Counted from the stretch's first letter, positions 1 to 9,451 are shown. The stretch is DNA of 64,000 bases from Ignavibacteriota bacterium (GCA_016716225.1 JADJWT010000001.1:3172501-3236500); one strand, 5' to 3'. Notes: generated by a model not told the origin, from the sequence alone. A program made the numbers and translations.

Positions 1-870
1 ACCTCCGGTACCGGAGGTAAAAAATTTAATGAACTATGCGGTCTGATTTTATTAAATTCTTGCCGCCACCTTTCTGTTAAAACTTTTACCTCTAATATAG
101 AATCAAATATCTCTCCATTCAATAATTCATCTCTTAATTTTCCATTAAATGATTCTATATATCCATTTTCCCATGGACTACCCGGTTCTATATAGGCTGT
201 CTTGACTCCTATTCTTCTTAACCATTTTCTAAGTACTATTGTTGTAAATTCACTCCCATTATCTGATCGTATATAATCTGGAACTTCATGTGTAATAAAC
301 AACTCTGATAACTTATACAGAACTTCAGAGGACTTGATTTGAAGTTCAACATGTATTGCTAAACATTCCCTTGTATATTCATCAATTATGTTCAACATCC
401 TCATTGTTTTTCCATCACTTGTTCTTTCATACACAAAATCATAGCTCCAAACATGATTTTTATATTCCGGCTTTAGTCTTATGCATGATCCGTCATTTAA
501 CCACAATCTCTTCCTTTTGGGTTGTTTTTGTGGAACTTTTAGTCCTTCTGTTCTCCATATTCTTTCAACCCTTTTATGATTTACTTTCCACCCCTTTATT
601 TTTTAGTAATGCTGTTATTCGTCTGTAACCGTATCTTCCATAGTCTTTTGCCAGCTTTATTATATCATTTGTTAATGCTTCCTCATCGGCTCTCTTTTTC
701 TCTCTTATTCTTTGGGTTGAACGTGCTTGACCTTATACTCGACACGCCTTCCGTTCTGAAACACTTAATATTTTCACTATTTCTTTTATTGCCCGATTTA
801 TCCGCCGTGGTGGACGCTTCTTTGCCGGGCTTAATAATTTCCCCGACTTGCTTTCTTCAATATTGAATTA
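1..870 (-). pseudogene. IS3 transposase OrfB (DDE integrase), degraded, copy 1
   Basis: This is the catalytic subunit of an IS3-family transposase. Reading the minus strand gives the DDE core: HVWSYDFV (first Asp), IRSDNGSEF (second Asp) and NGYIESFNGKLRDEL (Glu). The 3' end lies outside the window. The gene is interrupted twice. An in-frame TAA (plus-strand tta at 733..735) sits where relatives have Leu in ACRVLGQARSTQR. An extra C in the run near 590 (ccaccccttt against ccaccctttt-like ccaccctt in copy 2) shifts the frame. The nonsense codon is shared with the copy at 21231..22100. Alignment with copy 2 and with known IS3 OrfB motifs supports the call; it is not functional as read. Confidence 0.85.
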
Positions 871-907
871 TCTAATGTCAATTCTGCTACTATTTTTTTT
901 AAATCGA

Positions 908-1108
908 CTATTTTCTTGTTCCAATACTTTCATTTTTTGCTTGATCTATTCGTATGCTTCCATATTCTTTCCGCCATCGGTAATATGTCTGTTCATGTAT
1001 TCCTAATTGTTTACATATCAGATCTATACTCTTACCTTCCGTATGCATTACTTCTGCTTCTCGCAGTTTATTTATGATTTGTTCTGTTGTAAATTTAACC
1101 CTTCCCAT
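908..1108 (-). pseudogene. IS3 transposase OrfA (helix-turn-helix), truncated, copy 1
   Basis: This is the DNA-binding subunit of the IS3 element, 66 residues as read. It starts MGRVKFTTEQIINKLREAE and carries the HTH_Tnp_1 core ending TYYRWRKEYG. The usual continuation, DQAKKMKVLEQEN (leucine-zipper region), is lost here because the A-run after GATCAAGC has six A instead of seven, so the frame ends in NESIGTRK. Copy 2 keeps the seven-A run but has a 10-bp deletion upstream. A seven-A run is also the kind of slippery site IS3 elements use for OrfAB frameshifting, so the length difference may affect more than OrfA alone. Confidence 0.8.
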
Positions 1109-1166
1109 ATTTTTTCTCCTTTTGATCCTAATATACTAACTGGATCTCTTTTTGGGGGGCACGTCA

Positions 1167-1306
1167 GTTTAAAGATTTATTTTGAAGCCCATAAAATTGA
1201 AAATTCTCCTCATACTTTTTGGCTTTTTAATCCTTGGTTTAACACAAAAAATGAAATTATTTTAAATTTTCTGAATAAAATTTTTACAGAAAAAAGTAAA
1301 TATTGA
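1167..1306 (+). pseudogene. Gene remnant, possibly KAP-family P-loop NTPase
   Basis: An open frame runs directly out of the IS end and stops at 1306. The non-IS part is about 46 residues and includes FEAHKIENSPHTFWLFNPWF. The W-x-FNPW pattern followed by a helix (EIILNFLNKIF) resembles the region after Walker A in KAP-family NTPases, which are often found in defence or mobile islands. The gene has lost its 5' part at the IS junction and ends early, so it is a scrap. The family call rests on one short motif and is tentative. The rest of the gap to 1481 shows only AT-rich sequence and the putative operator. Confidence 0.3.
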
Positions 1307-1390
1307 TTGATTTTAATAATGATAAGTTCTAGAAAAAATCAATAATTTCTTGACTTTTTATCAAAATTTGATGAATTTAGTAACCGTTTA

Positions 1391-1409
1391 AGTAATCGAT
1401 ATAGTTACT
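1391..1409 (+). promoter_or_regulatory. Candidate LacI-type operator upstream of the uronate operon
   Basis: The sequence agtaatcgatatagttact is an imperfect palindrome (AGTAAT / GTTACT arms around an AT-rich centre) 72 bp before the first gene of the operon. Its size suits a LacI-family dimer, and a LacI regulator is the second gene of the operon. The link is inference from position and symmetry only. Confidence 0.3.
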
Positions 1410-1481
1410 GATAAAGTTAATTCACTTAAATTTTTTCTGTGTTGAATAATAATAATTTATGTTAGTTGACATAAGGCTTTT

Positions 1482-2699
1482 ATGAAAAGATTAATTTTTA
1501 TAATAATTTTGTTTATTTCAATTTCTACAAACGCTCAAATCGAAAATTCGCTAAATCCTGAAATTCAAATTTCACCAAAATTATCTTGGTCAGAAAGAAT
1601 TGCACAATCATTTGTTTTGCGTCATCCCGGCTCAGTAACTTATGATAAATACATGACAAAAAATAATTGGAATTATGAGCAAGGCGTTATGCTTGAAGCA
1701 ATGAAAAAAATGTATGAATTTACCGGCGATTTACAATATTATAAATTCATTAAAGAAAATATTAATCAATTTGTTAATGATAATGGTGAAATTAAAACTT
1801 ATAAAATTTCAGAGTTTAATATAGATCACATCAATGCCGGAAGGGCTTTGCTGTATTTGTATGAAAATGAAAAATTAGAAAAATATAAATTTGCAATTGA
1901 TTCTTTACGAAAACAAATTGAATTACATCCAAGAACGTTAAGTGGAGGATTTTGGCATAAAAAAATTTATCCATATCAAATGTGGCTTGATGGACTTTTT
2001 ATGGCTCAACCTTTTTATGCAAATTATTCACAACAATTTAAAGAAGATAATTTTGATGATATTTTCAAGCAATTTAATTTGATGTATGAAAAAACTTTTG
2101 ATGAAAAAACCGAATTACTTCATCATGCATGGAATGAAAATAAAGAACAAAAATGGGCAGATAAAGTAACCGGAAAATCTCAACATTTTTGGGGAAGATC
2201 AATCGGCTGGTATTTAATGGCAATTGTGGAAACACTTGATATTATTGATGAAAATGATAGTCGTAGAAATAATTTAATAAATATTTTGCAAAATGTTTCT
2301 GAAGCATTGTTAAAATTTAGAGATTGCAAAACCGGTTTATGGTATCAAATAATTGATATGCCCGAACGAGAAGGAAATTATTTGGAAGCTTCATGTGCAG
2401 CAATGTTTACTTATGTCTTTGCAAAAGGTGTAAATAAAAATTATTTGGATAAAAAGTTTTTAGTTATTGCAAAAGAGAATTTTTATTCAATAATTGAATA
2501 TCATGTTAAAATTGATGAGAACGGTTTTGTAAATCTTTTTAATACTTGTGCTGCTGCCGGATTAGGCGGAAAGCCTTATCGCGATGGTTCTTTTGCATAT
2601 TACATCAGTGAACCAACACGAATAAATGATTTTAAAGGTTACGGTCCGCTTATTTATTCTGCAATTGAATTAGAGAAAGCAAAAGTTTTGAGTAAATAA
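1482..2699 (+). CDS. GH105 unsaturated rhamnogalacturonyl/uronyl hydrolase, secreted
   Basis: The enzyme would remove the 4,5-unsaturated uronic acid that lyases leave at the non-reducing end of pectic oligosaccharides. It has an N-terminal signal peptide ending STNAQ at about residue 19, so it acts in the periplasm or outside. The (alpha/alpha)6-barrel GH105 motifs are present: NYEQGVMLEAM (64-74), YPYQMWLDGLFMA with the probable catalytic Asp at 170, and HHAW followed by HFWGRSIGWYLMA. Its 405 residues are in the range expected for a GH105 with a signal peptide. It is the first gene of the plus-strand uronate operon, 28 bp before the LacI gene, and fits delivery of unsaturated uronates to KduI and KduD. 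The precise linkage (rhamnogalacturonan or other uronide) cannot be told. Confidence 0.85.
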   Translation: MKRLIFIIILFISISTNAQIENSLNPEIQISPKLSWSERIAQSFVLRHPGSVTYDKYMTKNNWNYEQGVMLEAMKKMYEFTGDLQYYKFIKENINQFVNDNGEIKTYKISEFNIDHINAGRALLYLYENEKLEKYKFAIDSLRKQIELHPRTLSGGFWHKKIYPYQMWLDGLFMAQPFYANYSQQFKEDNFDDIFKQFNLMYEKTFDEKTELLHHAWNENKEQKWADKVTGKSQHFWGRSIGWYLMAIVETLDIIDENDSRRNNLINILQNVSEALLKFRDCKTGLWYQIIDMPEREGNYLEASCAAMFTYVFAKGVNKNYLDKKFLVIAKENFYSIIEYHVKIDENGFVNLFNTCAAAGLGGKPYRDGSFAYYISEPTRINDFKGYGPLIYSAIELEKAKVLSK

Positions 2700-2727
2700 T
2701 TTTTATGAAATTTATTACAGAAATAAA

Positions 2728-3756
2728 ATGACAAGTAAATCAATAAGATTAAGTGATATAGCGGAGAAATTAAATGTTTCTACCGTAACGGTTTCCAAAG
2801 CTTTAAGAAATCATCCGGATATTTCTCCTCAGACAAAGAAAATGATTTCAAAAGCTGCTGCCGAAATGGGATATACTCCGAATTTCATGGCAAGAAATTT
2901 ATCATCAAGAAAATCCAATACAATTGGAATTGTTGTTCCCAAAATTGCACATTTCTTTTTTGGATCAATCATTGAATCAATATATGATATTGCATTTAAA
3001 AACGGTTATGAAATTATTTTAACTGTTTCTCAAGAAAACGAAGAACGAGAAAAAAAACATATTCAAACTCTACTTTCTATGCGGGTTGATGGAATTATAA
3101 TTTCAATTTCACAAGAAACAAAAAATTATGAAATTTTTGAAACTGTTAAATCCCGCGGAATACCAATTGTATTCATTGATAGAATTCCGCAAATCCCCAA
3201 TATTGATACCGTTTTTGTTGATGATAGAGGCGGTGCATTTAGAGCTGTTGAACATATTATAAAATTAGGATACAAAAAAATTGGGCACTTTGCCGGTTAT
3301 TCGGAAATTAATATTGGTCGACAAAGATATCTTGGATTTGAGGATTCAATGAAAAAATATAATCTTCCAATTAAAAAAGAGTGGGTTTGTCATGGTGGGT
3401 TTGGAGAAAAATATGGTTACGATGCATTCATGAGATTATATAAAGAAAATAATTTACCTGATGTAATTTTCTCAGTTACTTATCCAGTTGCGCTTGGAAT
3501 TTATATGGCAGCAAGTGAAGTTAATGTAAGAATTCCGGATGAGATTGATGTTATTTGTTTTGGTGATGCAAAAGTTCAAAAGTTTCTTTCACCACCGTTG
3601 AGTTGTATTACTCAACCGACAAATTTAATTGCAGAGAAATCGATGGAAATTTTATTAAATAGAATTAATTATCCCGAAGAAAAACCTAGTCAAAATATTG
3701 AAATTCCAACAGAATTGGTTATTCGCGGAACTTGTAAAACATTTAATAAAAAATGA
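2728..3756 (+). CDS. LacI-family transcriptional regulator
   Basis: A sugar-responsive DNA-binding repressor or activator. The N-terminal LacI helix-turn-helix (residues about 6-55, IRLSDIAEKLNVSTVTVSKAL, hinge MGYTPNFMARNL) is followed by a periplasmic-binding-protein-like ligand domain (NTIGIVVPKIAHFFFG through IPDEIDVICFGDA). The length of 342 residues is normal. The stop overlaps the start of the GH28 gene by four bases (ATGA), so the two are translationally coupled. Its position inside the uronate operon suggests that it senses a uronate or breakdown intermediate and controls this operon. The ligand is not predictable from sequence. Confidence 0.9.
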   Translation: MTSKSIRLSDIAEKLNVSTVTVSKALRNHPDISPQTKKMISKAAAEMGYTPNFMARNLSSRKSNTIGIVVPKIAHFFFGSIIESIYDIAFKNGYEIILTVSQENEEREKKHIQTLLSMRVDGIIISISQETKNYEIFETVKSRGIPIVFIDRIPQIPNIDTVFVDDRGGAFRAVEHIIKLGYKKIGHFAGYSEINIGRQRYLGFEDSMKKYNLPIKKEWVCHGGFGEKYGYDAFMRLYKENNLPDVIFSVTYPVALGIYMAASEVNVRIPDEIDVICFGDAKVQKFLSPPLSCITQPTNLIAEKSMEILLNRINYPEEKPSQNIEIPTELVIRGTCKTFNKK

Positions 3757-5195
3757 TCAATTCCAACAATTATATTGAAATAAAACAAAATACAATTTAT
3801 CTAAGTTTTGTATTGCTTTTAATTTTTATTTGCTTTAGTTGTTCAACAAATTCAATTGAACAAAATATCGATTGGAATTATGCTAACGAAATAATTTCGC
3901 AAATTGAAATTCCAAAATTTCCGAAAAAAAATTATAATGTAATAGAATTCGGTGCAAAATCAGATTTATTATTTGATAGCAAATTAGCTATACAGAATGC
4001 GATTGATAAATGCAATGAAAATGGAGGCGGAAAAGTTATAATTCCAGAGGGAAAATATTTTTGCGCCGGATCAATATTTATAAAAAGTGATGTAAATCTT
4101 CATCTTGAAAAAGATTCAGAGATTATTTTTAGTACAAACTCAAGAGATTATCTTCCACTTGTTTTGTCACGTTGGGAAGGAGTTGAGTTATATAATTACT
4201 CGGCACTTATTTATGCAAAGGATCAAAAAAATATTGCAATTACCGGTGAAGGAATTTTAAATGGAAATTCCAACAATAAAAATTGGTGGTGGTGGAAAGG
4301 TAAAAAAGAATATGGATTTAAAGATGGAATGCCGTCTCAGCTTGATAGTTTAAACCGACCATTATTGCTTAAAATGAATAATAAAAATATAAATCTTGAA
4401 CAAAGAATTTTTGGTGAAGGAAAATATTTGCGACCAAATTTTCTTCAAACAATAAATTGTAAAGATATATTGATTGAAAATGTAACTTTTCTTGATTCAC
4501 CAATGTGGTTTTTGAATCCGGTTCTTTCAGAAAATATTACAGTTAGAGGAATTACTGTTAAAGGCAAAGGACCTAATAATGACGGGCTTGATCCTGAATC
4601 ATGTAAAAATGTTTTAATCGAAAATTGCGATTTTGATACTGGTGATGATTGCATTGCCATTAAATCTGGAAGAAATAATGACGGAAGAAGAATCAATATT
4701 CCATCGGAAAATATTGTTATTAGAAATTGTAAAATGAAAGACGGACACGGAGGAATTGTAATCGGCAGTGAAATTTCCGGTGGGTGTAAAAATATTTTTG
4801 TAGAAAATTGCAAAATGGATAGTCCTAATTTAGAACGGGCACTTCGTCTCAAGACCAATAAATTTCGCGGTGGAATTATAGAGAACATTTTTATGAAAGA
4901 TTGCACAATCGGTGAAGTTTTCGAAGCTGTTGTAAAATTAAATTTAAAATATGATGAAAAAACTGAAAGTGGTGATATTCACTTTCCCATTGTAAAAAAT
5001 ATTTTTATAGAAAATATAAATAGTAAAAAAAGTAAATACGCGTTTTATTTTGATGGTTTGGAACAATCGCAAATTGAAAATATTTATATTAAAAATTCCA
5101 ACTTAAACGGCGTATCAGAAAAAAGTATTCTTAATAATGTGAAAAATATTTCAATGGAAAATGTTTTTATAAATAATGATATATATAAAAATTAA
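3753..5195 (+). CDS. GH28 polygalacturonase-like lipoprotein
   Basis: A right-handed beta-helix glycoside hydrolase expected to cleave galacturonan or rhamnogalacturonan. The N-terminus has a hydrophobic stretch ending in a lipobox-like FICFSCS, so it is probably a lipoprotein anchored at about Cys30. The GH28 catalytic blocks are intact: NNDGLDPESC (around 275), FDTGDDCIAIKSG (around 294), GHGGIVIGSE (around 331) and RALRLKT (around 364), matching the NxD, DD, GHG and RxK signature. Length (480) is typical. It overlaps the LacI stop by 4 bp and is followed after 12 bp by the DUF4861 gene. Exo against endo action cannot be read from the sequence. Confidence 0.9.
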   Translation: MINSNNYIEIKQNTIYLSFVLLLIFICFSCSTNSIEQNIDWNYANEIISQIEIPKFPKKNYNVIEFGAKSDLLFDSKLAIQNAIDKCNENGGGKVIIPEGKYFCAGSIFIKSDVNLHLEKDSEIIFSTNSRDYLPLVLSRWEGVELYNYSALIYAKDQKNIAITGEGILNGNSNNKNWWWWKGKKEYGFKDGMPSQLDSLNRPLLLKMNNKNINLEQRIFGEGKYLRPNFLQTINCKDILIENVTFLDSPMWFLNPVLSENITVRGITVKGKGPNNDGLDPESCKNVLIENCDFDTGDDCIAIKSGRNNDGRRINIPSENIVIRNCKMKDGHGGIVIGSEISGGCKNIFVENCKMDSPNLERALRLKTNKFRGGIIENIFMKDCTIGEVFEAVVKLNLKYDEKTESGDIHFPIVKNIFIENINSKKSKYAFYFDGLEQSQIENIYIKNSNLNGVSEKSILNNVKNISMENVFINNDIYKN

Positions 5196-5207
5196 AATGG
5201 TGAAGAA

Positions 5208-6464
5208 ATGATCAAAAATATTGCCAAAATTATTTTGTTAATTATTTTATCAATAAATATTTCTGCCCAAAATACAGAATTTAATCTTTATGAAGAAATA
5301 AACATTGATGTTACTAATCCCACAAATATTGAGCGAAATGATGAATTGGTTTCGATCTATATCGATGATCTGAAAACGGTTAGAAGTAATTTCAACAAAG
5401 AAGCATTTATAATTTATCAAAACGAGAATGAAATTCCTTCTCAGCTTAATAACGATGATTTTGCATGCAACTTAATTTTTGTATACAATTTCAAACCGAA
5501 TGAATCAAAAACATTTTCAGTGAAATATTTAGAAAATGGAAAATTAAGAAGAGATTATAAAAATAGAACTTATGCTGAATTAGCAATGAAGTTTGATGCA
5601 ATTTACAAGGATAAAAAATTTAACGGAGATCGTTTTCAAAATTTTACAAAAGTTGTAGTTCCAAAAATACATACAGACCACGATGCTCTATTTAAATATG
5701 AAGGTCCAGGTTGGGAATCGGAAAAAGTTGGCTATAGATTTTATCTCGATTGGAGAAATGCGACTGATATTTTCGGGAAAAAAAATAATGAATTAATTTT
5801 GCACAAAGTCGGAATTAATGATGTAATTGCAAACGATGATTCATATCATAATATGCAAGAATGGGGAATGGATATTTTTAAAGTCGGCAATAGTTTGGGA
5901 ATTGGTTCAATTGGAATGATGAATAATAATAAAATTGAAATGTTACACAAAACCGATGATGTAATTTGCGAAATAACTCATAACGGACCAATACTTTCCG
6001 AAGTGAAAACAAATTATAAAGGCTGGCTTGTTGGTGAAAATAAATTTGATGTTGTTTCAAAATATTCTATTTCTGCCGGAAGCAGAATTACAAAATCGAA
6101 TTTGCTAGTTTATGAAAATGCAGAAAATATTACAACTGGTTTAGCAAAACATGCTAATGCTGAGTTTATTAAATCAAATCAAAATGGCGATTGGAATTAT
6201 TTTGCACTCTATGGAAATCAAACTTTAAATAATGATAATGTTGGGATTGTTCTATTTTATAAAAATTCTGATTTAATAAATCAAGGTGAAGATGAATTAA
6301 ATTATTTCGTTTCGTTAAAACCCAACAATAAAAAAGTTGAATATGCCATTGCAGCCGCATGGGAGCTTGAGAAGAACGGAATTAAAAATAAAATAGAATT
6401 CGAAAAATATATAAATGATGAATTAACAAAATTGAATAATCCATTAAAAGTTGAAATAAAATAG
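5208..6464 (+). CDS. DUF4861 family secreted protein
   Basis: A 418-residue protein with a signal peptide (ending NISAQ, residue about 21). It resembles the DUF4861 family found in pectin-utilisation loci of Bacteroidota. Recognisable stretches are VTNPTNIERNDELVSIYID near the N-terminus, the central GPGWESEKVGYRFYLDWRN, and NMQEWGMDIFKVGNSLGIG. The family has no catalytic residues I can name with confidence. It lies between GH28 and uxaC with very short gaps, which argues for a role in extracellular or periplasmic processing of pectic fragments. Family assignment is from memory of the motif pattern; function is open. Confidence 0.7.
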   Translation: MIKNIAKIILLIILSINISAQNTEFNLYEEINIDVTNPTNIERNDELVSIYIDDLKTVRSNFNKEAFIIYQNENEIPSQLNNDDFACNLIFVYNFKPNESKTFSVKYLENGKLRRDYKNRTYAELAMKFDAIYKDKKFNGDRFQNFTKVVVPKIHTDHDALFKYEGPGWESEKVGYRFYLDWRNATDIFGKKNNELILHKVGINDVIANDDSYHNMQEWGMDIFKVGNSLGIGSIGMMNNNKIEMLHKTDDVICEITHNGPILSEVKTNYKGWLVGENKFDVVSKYSISAGSRITKSNLLVYENAENITTGLAKHANAEFIKSNQNGDWNYFALYGNQTLNNDNVGIVLFYKNSDLINQGEDELNYFVSLKPNNKKVEYAIAAAWELEKNGIKNKIEFEKYINDELTKLNNPLKVEIK

Positions 6465-6473
6465 AGAATTTAA

Positions 6474-7886
6474 ATGAGTGAATTTATTTTGAATGAAGAC
6501 AGATTTTTTGATGCGAATCCGGCAATTAGAAATATTGCTCGTGAATTATATTTTGAAGTAAAAGATTTACCAATTGTAAGTCCGCACGGACATGTTGAAC
6601 CAAAAATATTTGTTGAAAATAAACCTTTTCCAAATCCAACCGAATTATTTATAACTCCAGATCATTATGTTTTTAGAATGTTATATTCGCAAGGAATTTC
6701 TTTAGAAGAATTGGATATTCCTCAAAAAGATGGAAGCAGATTAGGAAAGGATCCAAGAAAAGTATGGCAGATTTTTGCTGAAAATTATTTTTTATTTGCG
6801 GGAACGCCCTCCGGCGTTTGGTTAGATTATGAATTTAACAAAGTGTTTGGAATCAAAGAAAAATTAAACGGAAGAAATGCTCAGAAAATTTATGATGATA
6901 TTAATGAAAAATTACAAACTCCGGAATTTTTACCAAGAAATTTATTTAAGCAGTTTAAAATAGAAGTTTTATCTACTACTGATGCTGCAACTGATCAATT
7001 GGAAAATCATAAGAAAATTAAAGAATCCGGTTGGGAAGGAAAAATTGTTCCGTGTTTTAGACCGGATGGACTTACAAATCTTTTAAATCCAAATTGGAAA
7101 AATGAAATTGCTGAACTTGAAAAATTAACATCACTCGAAATAAATAATTATAAAAATTTCATTTCTGCTCTTGAAATGAGAAGAGAATATTTCAAGAAAA
7201 ATGATGCTACATCTACTGATCATGGAGTTGTTTCACCAAATACACATAAGTTAAGCCAAAATGAAGCCGATGAAATATTTTCGCGTGCATTACAAAATAA
7301 TGTGAACGAAAAAGACGCTAATTTATTTACTGCAAATATGTTGATGGAAATGGCACGTATGAGTTGTGAAGATGGTTTAACAATGCAGATTCATGCGGGT
7401 TCAAATCGAAATCATAATAAATTAATTTTTGATAAATATGGCGCTGATAAAGGCTGCGATATTCCGAAGCAGACAGAGTACACAAATAATTTACAAGAAT
7501 TGTTGAACACTTACGGTAATAATCAAAATTTTACGGTAATTGTTTTTACGCTTGATGAAACAAATTATGCAAGAGAATTAGCGCCGCTTGCCGGACATTA
7601 TCCCGCAATGAAATTAGGCCCAGCATGGTGGTTTCATGATAGTATTGAAGGCATGACTCGTTACCGCCAAAATATTACGGAAACAGCCGGTTTTTATAAT
7701 ACGGTAGGATTTAATGATGATACTCGTGCGTTTGTTTCTATTCCAGCACGACATGATGTTGCTCGTAGAGTTGATTCAAATTTCTTAGCCGGATTGGTTG
7801 CCAAACATATTATCAGCATTGGTGATGCACAAATATTAATTAAAGAATTAACTTATAATTTGGTTAAAAAAGCATATAAATTATAA
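6474..7886 (+). CDS. uxaC: Glucuronate/galacturonate isomerase (uronate isomerase)
   Basis: Converts D-glucuronate to D-fructuronate and D-galacturonate to D-tagaturonate in the cytoplasm. The 470-residue length matches UxaC. Family marks are SPHGHVEP near residues 36-43 (metal-ligand His38/His40), GVWLDYEF, the TMQIHAGSNRNHN block, and the C-terminal run GPAWWFHDSIEGM followed by GFNDDTRAF and PARHDVARR. It is an amidohydrolase-fold enzyme with a divergent metal site. It is followed almost immediately by uxaE, so tagaturonate and fructuronate can be interconverted. Confidence 0.97.
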   Translation: MSEFILNEDRFFDANPAIRNIARELYFEVKDLPIVSPHGHVEPKIFVENKPFPNPTELFITPDHYVFRMLYSQGISLEELDIPQKDGSRLGKDPRKVWQIFAENYFLFAGTPSGVWLDYEFNKVFGIKEKLNGRNAQKIYDDINEKLQTPEFLPRNLFKQFKIEVLSTTDAATDQLENHKKIKESGWEGKIVPCFRPDGLTNLLNPNWKNEIAELEKLTSLEINNYKNFISALEMRREYFKKNDATSTDHGVVSPNTHKLSQNEADEIFSRALQNNVNEKDANLFTANMLMEMARMSCEDGLTMQIHAGSNRNHNKLIFDKYGADKGCDIPKQTEYTNNLQELLNTYGNNQNFTVIVFTLDETNYARELAPLAGHYPAMKLGPAWWFHDSIEGMTRYRQNITETAGFYNTVGFNDDTRAFVSIPARHDVARRVDSNFLAGLVAKHIISIGDAQILIKELTYNLVKKAYKL

Positions 7887-7896
7887 AGGTATGAAA

Positions 7897-9450
7897 ATGA
7901 TATTGGATAAAATTATTGAGTTAAAAGAAGCTGCAAAAAATGGTAATAATGATTTATTGAAGTTAGAAAATTTAATTGGCGAAGAAATATTTATCTATCC
8001 CAAATCTATAAATCATTTAGGAGAAGTAACGTTTTTTATTGGAAAGAAAAATAACGAGAAATATCTTTTTTTAGGTTGCAAAAATAATTCAGAATTTATG
8101 GAGAATTTTGAAGGTAATAATTACGATTTGTCTGATATAAATATTTTACTAAAACAATGTCCGTTAAATCATAATAATGCAATTCAGCTTCAAAAAATAT
8201 TTCCTTTTACAAAACCAATTTTATTGGGTCTATCAAATTCATTTGGACTTGGCGATAGAATTGGCTTAGCAAATCCGGCTCACATTCGAGCTTTAGAAGG
8301 AAGTGATTTTAAACCAATTATTGCTCAGCAATCAATTCGTGAATTAACAAGAACTCAAAGAACTCCAGATGAAGTTATGGATGCGGCAATCTGGGCAGTT
8401 TTTCAAGAAGGTTATAAAAACGGATTTGGTGCAGATGCAGATCATTTAAAAACTATTGAAGATATTGACTTGATGATCAATGCCGGATTTACAATGTTTA
8501 CATTTGATCCCGGTGAATTTGTTATAAATGAAGCAGATTCTATTTCAATTGATGAGCTTGAGAAAAAATCAAATGATTTAAATTGGGAAAAATTAGAAGA
8601 TACTTTTTCAAATTTAATAAATCGTTATTCTCACATTGAATTCGATTTGAAGGAAGGATTGATTATTCATCCCACTTATGAAAATGTTCTTCGAGCTATT
8701 GTAAAATATGGAAATGCAATTGCTCACATCAAATATTTATTTGATCATTTGAGCAAAAAATATTCTCATCTTCCATATGAGGTTGAAATATCAGTGGATG
8801 AAACCGAATCTGTAACTACTCCATTTGAGCATTTCTTTATGGTTTCTGAGTTAAACAGATTGGGAGTAAAAATAATTAGTCTCGCTCCAAGATTTATTGG
8901 AGATTTTGAAAAGGGAATTGATTATAAAGGTGATATTGAAATTTTCAAACAAGAATATTTAAAGCATGTGAAAATTGCAGAATATTTTGGGTCATATAAA
9001 ATAAGTTTACATTCCGGAAGTGATAAATTTACTGTGTATAAAGCAATTGGTCAGCTCAAGCGAGGATTTACACATGTTAAAACTGCCGGTACAAGTTATC
9101 TGGAAGCTTTAAAAGTTGTGGCTTTTGCTCAACCAAACGAATTTAGAAAAATATTAGATTTTGCCAGAATTGAATTTGAAAAAGAAAAACATTCGTATCA
9201 TGTTTCCGCTATTTTAGAAAATATTCATTCATCAGAAAATTATACAAATGAGCAACTGCTCGAATTGTTTTGTCAAAATGATGCAAGACAAGTTCTTCAT
9301 GTAACATTTGGCAAAACGCTTACCACATTGGATGAAAACGGAGATTCATTATTTAAAGATACTATTTTAAAATGCCTAAAGGAGAATGAAGAAGTTCATT
9401 ATAAATATTTAATTAACCATTTTAGAAATCATTTAAATCCATTTAAATAA
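7897..9450 (+). CDS. uxaE: Tagaturonate/fructuronate epimerase
   Basis: Interconverts D-tagaturonate and D-fructuronate, so that galacturonate can be funnelled into the glucuronate branch without altronate enzymes; the family is best known from Thermotoga. Diagnostic stretches are ALEGSDFKPIIAQQSIREL, RTQRTPDEVMDAAIW, GFGADADHLK and YEVEISVDETESVTTPFEH, followed by SLHSGSDKFTVY. An ATG also exists at 7891, but the AAAGGT Shine-Dalgarno-like stretch (7885-7890) is better spaced for the ATG at 7897, which I chose. No altronate dehydrogenase or dehydratase was seen, consistent with the epimerase route. Confidence 0.93.
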   Translation: MILDKIIELKEAAKNGNNDLLKLENLIGEEIFIYPKSINHLGEVTFFIGKKNNEKYLFLGCKNNSEFMENFEGNNYDLSDINILLKQCPLNHNNAIQLQKIFPFTKPILLGLSNSFGLGDRIGLANPAHIRALEGSDFKPIIAQQSIRELTRTQRTPDEVMDAAIWAVFQEGYKNGFGADADHLKTIEDIDLMINAGFTMFTFDPGEFVINEADSISIDELEKKSNDLNWEKLEDTFSNLINRYSHIEFDLKEGLIIHPTYENVLRAIVKYGNAIAHIKYLFDHLSKKYSHLPYEVEISVDETESVTTPFEHFFMVSELNRLGVKIISLAPRFIGDFEKGIDYKGDIEIFKQEYLKHVKIAEYFGSYKISLHSGSDKFTVYKAIGQLKRGFTHVKTAGTSYLEALKVVAFAQPNEFRKILDFARIEFEKEKHSYHVSAILENIHSSENYTNEQLLELFCQNDARQVLHVTFGKTLTTLDENGDSLFKDTILKCLKENEEVHYKYLINHFRNHLNPFK

Positions 9451-9451
9451 T

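Larger units (their letters stand above)
1..1166 (-). mobile_element. IS3-family insertion sequence, copy 1 (left end outside window)
   Basis: The element is nearly identical to the copy at 21181..22416 and lies in the same orientation, with transposase genes on the minus strand. Its right terminal inverted repeat ends at 1166 (tttttggggggcacgtca); this differs from the other copy by one base near the tip. Comparison with copy 2 puts about 81 bp of the left end outside the window. OrfA resembles the IS407-type subgroup of IS3 (MGRVKFTTEQI... with a YYRWRKEYG helix-turn-helix). Both reading frames are broken, so this copy should not be able to move itself. A perfect 18-bp palindrome (acctccggtaccggaggt) at 1..18 lies within the 3' part of orfB. 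Confidence 0.9.

Noticed and set aside
576..866. Plus-strand open frames across the IS (also 21632..22126 and 22197..22463)
   Set aside because: They are antisense to the IS3 transposase frames, contain low-complexity Leu/Phe/Ser runs and have no homology signs.
4445..4906. 153-residue minus-strand frame inside the GH28 gene
   Set aside because: It is a shadow of the coding strand of a gene with all catalytic motifs.
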